In this document: positions 59,841-64,000 of the stretch, piece after piece
How positions within the stretch are numbered: position 1 is the stretch's first letter
How the letters are laid out: every line of letters starts with the position of its first letter
Position numbers and translations under genes: made by a program
The notes under the pieces: generated by a model
Databases searched by the model: none
What the model was told of the DNA's origin: nothing
Seen by the model: the letters and a program-made list of their open reading frames with translations, nothing else
Source of the DNA: Cryobacterium sp.
GTDB taxonomy: Bacteria > Actinomycetota > Actinomycetes > Actinomycetales > Microbacteriaceae
NCBI RefSeq assembly: GCF_026786305.1
Contig: NZ_JAJAYI010000037.1
Coordinates: 1 to 64,000 of the forward strand
Length of the DNA stretch: 64,000 nucleotides
Reading direction: 5' to 3'

Positions 59841-60002
59841 TCAGCTGCGGAACGACCCCAGCGGCGAGACGATCGTGTGCCACCAGACATCCGTCGGGCC
59901 GGGCAGGCCGTCGCCCTCACCCACGACCTGATAATGGTCGCTGCGCAAGAAGGCGTCGAAGCCGGCACCCTGCTGGGGCGCGGTGAAAATGCGAAGTCTC
60001 AC
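59841..60002 (-). pseudogene. Remnant of an LLM-class F420-dependent oxidoreductase, patched with methyltransferase sequence
   Basis: A 53-codon frame starting with GTG that overlaps the methyltransferase stop (GTGA). Residues 1-13 (RIFTAPQQGA) and 14-38 (GFDAFLRSDHY..., GLPGPTD) match two separated parts of the N-terminus of LLM-class F420-dependent oxidoreductases; about 15 residues between them are deleted. From PTD onward the sequence is VWWHTIVSP, an exact in-frame copy of 35 bases from the neighbouring methyltransferase gene, followed by six residues and a stop. The rest of the ~300-residue enzyme is gone. It may still be translated as a fusion stub. Confidence 0.78.
59863..59897. repeat. 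35-bp direct repeat, copy A (inside the LLM remnant)
   Basis: Identical over 35 bases to 60267-60301. It begins GGCGAGACGATCG and ends CCGTCGG on the plus strand. Flanking bases differ, so the boundaries are exact. Confidence 0.95.
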
Positions 60003-60904
60003 CCGTTCTTCTCGGGTTCAGCGGGTAGTTCAAGGAATTCGACACCGGAAACCGATTCGAAGCGCGCACGCATGACAGCGAGCGCTTCGGGGTTCTGGTC
60101 GATGAGCACAAAGCGGCGGCCAAGCGCGGCCGCGACCGCGCCGGTCGTGCCGCTACCGGCGAAGAAATCGAGCACCCAGTCATTCTCCCGACTCGATGCC
60201 TGGATGATGCGGCGCAATATTCCAATCGGCTTCTGGGTGGGGTAGCCGGTTTTCTCCTTACCGGTGGGCGAGACGATCGTGTGCCACCAGACATCCGTCG
60301 GCAGTTTGCCCCTGGCCACTTTTTCGGGCGTGACCAGGCCGGGCGCCATGTACGGCTCGCGATCGACCGTGGTCGAGTCGAAGAAGTACCGGGCCGGGTT
60401 TTTCACGTAGACCAGAATCGTGTCGTGCTTGGTCGGCCACTTGTTCTTGGATTTCGCGCCGTAGTCGTAGGCCCAGATGAGCTCGTTGAGAAAACTCTCA
60501 CGGCCGAACAGGGCGTCGAGCAGCACCTTGGCGTAGTGCGCTTCGCGGTAGTCGAGGTGCAGGTAGAGCGTGCCGTCATGTGCGAGCAGGCGCCACGCCT
60601 CGATCAGGCGCGGCTCCAAAAAGGCCCAATAATCGTCGAATTGGTCGTCATAGCCGAGCACGTCGCCTTTGATGCGTTCGTAACGCTGCCCCTTGAACCC
60701 CGTGATCGTGCCGACCGCGTGCGAGCCGTCGGTGCTGACCGAGCGCACCGAGGTGGTGCTCTGTCGTTTCTGCGATCGGCCGGTGTTGAACGGCGGGTCG
60801 AGATAGATCAGGGTGAAAGCGCCATCGGGCAGGCTCGGCAGCACCTCGAGATTGTTGGCGTGGATGACGCGGCTCGGGCTGGTCGGTGTCCACGCGGTTG
60901 GCAT
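59999..60904 (-). CDS. Orphan DNA methyltransferase, beta class (N6-adenine or N4-cytosine)
   Basis: A 301-residue amino-methyltransferase. The catalytic DPPF tetrad lies near the N-terminus (LIYLDPPFNTGR) and the AdoMet FxGxG motif near the C-terminus (VLDFFAGSGTTG), the beta-class order; a target-recognition region lies between (about 60-215). ATG at 60904. No restriction endonuclease is encoded nearby, so it is probably a solitary epigenetic methylase, a type conserved in related actinobacteria. It ends in a GTGA overlap with the LLM remnant, and 35 bases of its target region are duplicated there. Confidence 0.92.
   Translation of the reverse strand: MPTAWTPTSPSRVIHANNLEVLPSLPDGAFTLIYLDPPFNTGRSQKRQSTTSVRSVSTDGSHAVGTITGFKGQRYERIKGDVLGYDDQFDDYWAFLEPRLIEAWRLLAHDGTLYLHLDYREAHYAKVLLDALFGRESFLNELIWAYDYGAKSKNKWPTKHDTILVYVKNPARYFFDSTTVDREPYMAPGLVTPEKVARGKLPTDVWWHTIVSPTGKEKTGYPTQKPIGILRRIIQASSRENDWVLDFFAGSGTTGAVAAALGRRFVLIDQNPEALAVMRARFESVSGVEFLELPAEPEKNG
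60267..60301. repeat. 35-bp direct repeat, copy B (inside the methyltransferase gene)
   Basis: The likely source copy. On the minus strand it encodes PTDVWWHTIVSP within the intact methyltransferase, and the same frame is used in copy A 370 bases away. Confidence 0.95.
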
Positions 60905-60950
60905 TTGTCCATTCTTTCAGCCTCCGCGCCAACAATCGGTTTAGTCTGTC

Positions 60951-61292
60951 GTGGTGACTGCTGAATCGACAACCATTCACTCGCAGAATCTGGCCGAGCT
61001 GGGCCTATTGATGGTGCGCCGCGAACCCGAGCAGAGCCGCTACACGGTGTGGCTCGGCGGCGAGACCGTGGGGCTCGCTGACTACGTCACGACATCGAAT
61101 GCCGTGCATTTCACTCACACAGAGATCGATCCGGCGCAGCGTCAACTCGGTGTGGCGAGCATTCTCATCGAGCAGGCGCTCGACGACGTGCGTGCGCGCA
61201 CCGACCTCGCCGTGGTACCGGCCTGCTCGTACGTTGCGCACTGGATCGACACCCACGCTGAATACCAAGACCTGCTGACGCGCGGACGGTAA
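60951..61292 (+). CDS. GNAT-fold N-acetyltransferase (small, YjdJ/Gtn type)
   Basis: A 113-residue protein of the compact N-acetyltransferase subgroup (PF14542-like). The core shows YTVWLGGETVGLADYVTTSNAVHFTHTEIDPAQRQLGVASILIEQALDDVR, where the Q/R-x-x-G/A acetyl-CoA loop is QLGVAS, followed by VVPACSYVAHWID with the conserved cysteine. The substrate is unknown. GTG start. It is divergent from the methyltransferase. Confidence 0.9.
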   Translation: MVTAESTTIHSQNLAELGLLMVRREPEQSRYTVWLGGETVGLADYVTTSNAVHFTHTEIDPAQRQLGVASILIEQALDDVRARTDLAVVPACSYVAHWIDTHAEYQDLLTRGR

Positions 61293-61342
61293 CGGCGAGC
61301 GGACGCTCTGGGCCCGGCCGGCAGCACCCGCTCGTGGCGCTT

Positions 61343-62395
61343 TCAGGGCACCCGCGCCAGCCAGGCCTCGGTGCTGAACTTATTGGCGACGAGCTCGGTG
61401 GCCTTGGCATATTCCTCGGTGGTGACGTCATCCTCGGTGGCATCGTAGAGACCGATGAAGGTCTCCTTCATGCGGTCGATGATCGCGGCCCGGCTGAGGC
61501 CGGTTTGCCTGCGCAGCGGGTCGACGCGCTTGGCGGCGCTCGTGATGCCCTTGTCGCTGAGCTTCTCCCGGCCGATGCGCAGCACCTGCACCATCTTTTC
61601 GCCGTCCATGTCGTAGCTCATGGTGACGTGGTGCAGCACGGCGCCACTGCCGAGGCGCTTCTGCGCGGCACCGCCGATCTTGCCGGTCGGGCTCGTGATG
61701 TCGTTGAGCGGCTGGTAGAACGCATCGATACCGAGTGATTTGAGGGCGATGATGAGCCACTCGTCGAGAAACGCGTACGAGTCGGCGAAGCTCATGCCCT
61801 GCACGAGGTCGGTCGGTGCATAAATCGAATAGGTGATGACCGAGCCGGCCTCCATGAACATGGCGCCGCCGCCGCTGATGCGCCGCACCACGGTGAAACC
61901 GTATTTCGCGGCGTTCTCCGGGTCGACCTCGTTCTTGAGCGATTGAAAACTGCCAATGACCACGGCCGGCTCATTCCACTCCCAGATGCGCAGGGTGGGA
62001 CCGCGGCGTCCTTCGCCGACCTCGGTCGCGAGCACCTCGTCGAGGGCCATCTGCAGCACGGGCGCGTCGGGCGTCTGCGAATGGATGATCTGCCAGTCAT
62101 AGTCCCGCCAGGTGCTCGCCTGAGCGAGTGAACGGCGAATCGCGACCGCCACCGCCTCCGGTGAAAAGCCCAGCAGAATGGCGCCACTCGGCAATGCATC
62201 GCGCACGGCAGCGGCGATTGTGGCCGCCGAGCTGCCGGCCGGCAGGCCGGTCACGGCGGCATTGATGTCTTCGAGGGCATCGTCGGGCTCGAGAAAGAAG
62301 TCCCCGGCCAGACGAAAGTTCGTGATGACATCGTCGATGACATCGAGATCGACGACGACCAGTTTGCCGCCCGGAACCTTATATTCACCATGCAT
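61343..62395 (-). CDS. Lipoate--protein ligase family protein with N-terminal accessory domain
   Basis: A 350-residue enzyme with swapped architecture. Residues 1-115 match the accessory (LplA-C/LplB) domain: GEYKVPGGKLVVVDLDV and LAGDFFLEPDDALEDIN. The catalytic LplA/BPL domain follows (about 120-350), with LRIWEWNEPAVVIGSFQ, the RISGGGAMFM glycine motif and GKIGGAAQKR, where the lysine activates lipoate. In E. coli LplA the accessory domain is C-terminal. It attaches lipoate to E2 or GcvH proteins. ATG at 62395, 9 bases after the alpha/beta hydrolase stop on the same strand. Confidence 0.9.
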   Translation of the reverse strand: MHGEYKVPGGKLVVVDLDVIDDVITNFRLAGDFFLEPDDALEDINAAVTGLPAGSSAATIAAAVRDALPSGAILLGFSPEAVAVAIRRSLAQASTWRDYDWQIIHSQTPDAPVLQMALDEVLATEVGEGRRGPTLRIWEWNEPAVVIGSFQSLKNEVDPENAAKYGFTVVRRISGGGAMFMEAGSVITYSIYAPTDLVQGMSFADSYAFLDEWLIIALKSLGIDAFYQPLNDITSPTGKIGGAAQKRLGSGAVLHHVTMSYDMDGEKMVQVLRIGREKLSDKGITSAAKRVDPLRRQTGLSRAAIIDRMKETFIGLYDATEDDVTTEEYAKATELVANKFSTEAWLARVP

Positions 62396-62404
62396 GAAAC
62401 CAGC

Positions 62405-63253
62405 CTACGGCTTACGCGGAAAGCGCGCGTCGAGCCAGGCCACCAGGTCGCCGATCACCTCGTCGCGGTTGGTCTCGTTGAAGACCTCGTGCCGCGCTCC
62501 CGGATACACGACCAATTGCACATCCCGCAGCCCGGAGCGCCGGATATAGGCGTTCACCAGTTTGAGCGCACTGCGCTCCCCGCCAACGGTGTCGTCGCCG
62601 CCGACGAGCACCAGCAGCGGCAGGGTACCCGGCAAATCACGGGCTGGCCGACCGAACAGGCGGGCGGCCTCGCGAAAGCCGAACAGCTTCGCGAGCGGCG
62701 TCGCCGTGGTCAGCGGGTCAGCCACAAAGCCGTGCGCGACGGCTGGGTCCCGGCTGAGCCACTCGACCCCGGTCGTACCGAGCGTCTGGTGTTTACGGTT
62801 GAGGTCGCCGCCGTCGAGGTAACCGGGCCAGCGGTACGCGGTGCCCGAGAGCACAATGGCGTCGTATTCCGCGGCATGCTCGTTGACGATCATCTGCACC
62901 ATGAACGATCCCCAGCTGTGCCCGAGCAGCACGAGTGGCAGCGCCGGGTGCTGTGTGCGGATGATTCCGCTCAGCTGATGCACGCCGGCCACGGCAGCGC
63001 GCAGCCCGCCCGTGCCGAGCCGACCGAGCTGGGTATGGTCGCCGCCGTGTTGGGCGAGTCCGGTCTGGCCGTGGCCGAGGTGGTCGTCGGCGTAGACCGT
63101 ATACCCGGCGCGGTTGAGGTCGGCGGCGAGCGCAGCATAGCGCTGGGCATGCTCACCGACGCCGTGCGCGAGTTGAACGACAGCTCGGGCAGCATCGACC
63201 GGCCAGAGGTAATAGGTGATAACCAGGCCAGAGGCATCCGTATATGTGGGCAC
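62405..63253 (-). CDS. Alpha/beta hydrolase, monoacylglycerol lipase-like
   Basis: A 282-residue serine hydrolase of the Hydrolase_4 group. The oxyanion region is VVQLAHGVGEHAQRY, the DHLGHGQT segment is typical of monoglyceride lipases, the nucleophile is the serine of LLGHSWGS, and the triad is completed by the aspartate in VGGDDTVGG and the histidine in PGARHEVFNE. The GTG at 63253 is preferred to the frame reaching 63298, which crosses a conserved-looking operator region. It probably releases fatty acids from monoacylglycerols. The lipoate ligase follows at 9 bases. Confidence 0.9.
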   Translation of the reverse strand: MPTYTDASGLVITYYLWPVDAARAVVQLAHGVGEHAQRYAALAADLNRAGYTVYADDHLGHGQTGLAQHGGDHTQLGRLGTGGLRAAVAGVHQLSGIIRTQHPALPLVLLGHSWGSFMVQMIVNEHAAEYDAIVLSGTAYRWPGYLDGGDLNRKHQTLGTTGVEWLSRDPAVAHGFVADPLTTATPLAKLFGFREAARLFGRPARDLPGTLPLLVLVGGDDTVGGERSALKLVNAYIRRSGLRDVQLVVYPGARHEVFNETNRDEVIGDLVAWLDARFPRKP

Positions 63254-63299
63254 GAGGCCAGTCTGCCCTGTTCGGAGCCGCTGGGGACAGGAAAACAAT

Positions 63300-63333
63300 A
63301 TACTTAGCGAGGCTAATTTGCTATGCTAAGTAT
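63300..63333. promoter_or_regulatory. Candidate MarR operator
   Basis: A perfect 9-bp inverted repeat ATACTTAGC (63300-63308) and GCTAAGTAT (63325-63333) with a 16-base centre, ending two bases before the MarR ATG and about 50 bases from the hydrolase start. It is AT-rich in a GC-rich genome, as expected for an autoregulatory MarR site. Confidence 0.65.
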
Positions 63334-63335
63334 CT

Positions 63336-63842
63336 ATGGAATCGCGAACGCACCCGAAATCCGCAGCCCTGGGCGTCATCAAGGCGCTGCGGCCGGCCAC
63401 CGCACACCGGCCGGCCGCAGCGCCCAACACCGCCGAACTCAGCCACGAATTTCGCCTGGCCAATGGCCGTCTGGCGCGGCGCCTACGTCAGGAGAAGGCC
63501 GACAACGAGTTGGGGAGCGGCCAGTTCTCGGCGCTCGGCGCGCTCTACGTGCACGGCCCGCTGACGCTCACCGAACTCAGCGAGTTCGAGCGGGTAACCC
63601 CACCGTCGATGACCCGCACCGTGAAGTGCCTCGTCGATGCCGGCCTCGTCACCCGCACCGATTCCACGCTCGATGGCCGCAAGATTGTGCTCAGTACAAC
63701 GGATGCCGCGAGCGAAATGATGACCGAAACCCGCAAGCGCCGAGATGCCTGGCTGGTGCAACGCGTCGCCCAGCTCAGCCCCGAACAGCATCGCGTTCTC
63801 GCCGACGCAACCCTGATCATGAAGGAGCTCGCCGACAGTTGA
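63336..63842 (+). CDS. MarR family transcriptional regulator of an MFS exporter
   Basis: A 168-residue MarR protein with an N-terminal extension of about 35 residues. The winged helix spans about 60-125: QFSALGALYVHGPLTLTELSEFE, the recognition helix RVTPPSMTRTVKCLVDAGLV, and the wing RTDSTLDGRKIVLSTTD. The MFS gene follows after 5 bases, so it is probably an autoregulated repressor of an efflux pump responding to a small aromatic or drug. A perfect inverted repeat lies directly before its ATG. Confidence 0.92.
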   Translation: MESRTHPKSAALGVIKALRPATAHRPAAAPNTAELSHEFRLANGRLARRLRQEKADNELGSGQFSALGALYVHGPLTLTELSEFERVTPPSMTRTVKCLVDAGLVTRTDSTLDGRKIVLSTTDAASEMMTETRKRRDAWLVQRVAQLSPEQHRVLADATLIMKELADS

Positions 63843-63847
63843 GTGCC

Positions 63848-64000
63848 ATGTTTCGCTCGCTGAGCGTTGTTAATTACCGCATCTGGTTCGCCGGAGCTTT
63901 GGTGTCGAATATTGGCACCTGGATGCAGCGCACCGCGCAGGACTGGATCGTGCTGACCCAGCTCACCGACTATAACGCCACCGCGGTCGGCATCACCATG
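63848..64000 (+). CDS. MFS transporter, N-terminal part (runs off the window)
   Basis: The first 51 codons of a major facilitator protein, continuing past the window edge. It starts MFRSLSVVNYRIWFAGALVSNIGTWMQRTAQDWIVLTQL, which matches the first helix and the NIGTWMQ motif of the MFS_3/EntS-like exporter group. Five bases separate it from the MarR gene. The substrate is unknown. Confidence 0.85.
   Translation, partial: MFRSLSVVNYRIWFAGALVSNIGTWMQRTAQDWIVLTQLTDYNATAVGITM

Overview
The window is a chromosomal stretch of a high-GC Gram-positive actinobacterium. Gene content and codon style point to the family Microbacteriaceae, with a Cryobacterium- or Leifsonia-like member as the best guess. 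The signs are a DUF7882 protein, a GPGG-type small membrane protein, a 13E12-type HNH endonuclease, a short archaeal-type AspRS, frequent GTG/TTG starts and very frequent ACG-GAT-GCC codon runs. No integrated phage, insertion sequence or CRISPR array is visible.

Layout. 1-0.4 kb: tail of an HNH endonuclease. 0.5-9 kb: menaquinone genes (menD, menA, menE, menB, menC) interleaved with small membrane proteins, a SigB-like sigma factor behind a 14-codon upstream ORF, and a DUF7882 pair. 9-13.8 kb: a five-gene minus-strand operon for System II cytochrome c maturation (phosphatase, TlpA, CcdA, ResB, CcsB). 13.8-24.7 kb: housekeeping genes (aspS, bS22, KtrB/KtrA-type potassium uptake, an orphan MinD/ParA ATPase, proC, a CDF transporter, tadA, upp) and a winged-helix regulator behind a probable leaderless Cys-rich leader peptide. 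24.9-32 kb: regulators, tRNA-Arg, a flavodoxin-family reductase, a decayed SDR gene and a TetR-MMPL pair.

32.2-47.9 kb holds two complete sugar-use loci. The first is LacI, GH42 beta-galactosidase, two ABC permeases, a binding protein and GH36 alpha-galactosidase, for galactosides. The second is a minus-strand operon of LacI, binding protein and two permeases, divergent from a glycogen-debranching-type glucosidase. Each has paired palindromic operator candidates, and neither encodes an ABC ATPase, so both probably borrow a shared MsiK/MsmX-type ATPase.

47.9-64 kb: a DUF2256/DUF3253 protein, small membrane proteins, two tRNA-Ser genes, an LCP cell-wall protein, a HAD phosphatase, serS, a diacylglycerol-kinase-family protein, pheA, pgm, a secreted amidase-domain protein, a GH1 beta-glucosidase, an orphan DNA methyltransferase fused at its end to a wrecked LLM-oxidoreductase remnant, a GNAT protein, a lipoate ligase with swapped domain order, a lipase, a MarR regulator and the start of an MFS exporter.

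The most interesting signals are the leaderless Cys-rich leader peptide with serial hairpins upstream of the winged-helix regulator (23.6-23.9 kb), the in-frame patch of methyltransferase sequence inside the LLM remnant (59.8-60.3 kb), and the strong-RBS 14-codon ORF abutting the sigma factor gene (6.3 kb). All functions are inferred from motifs read by eye; no database search was possible.
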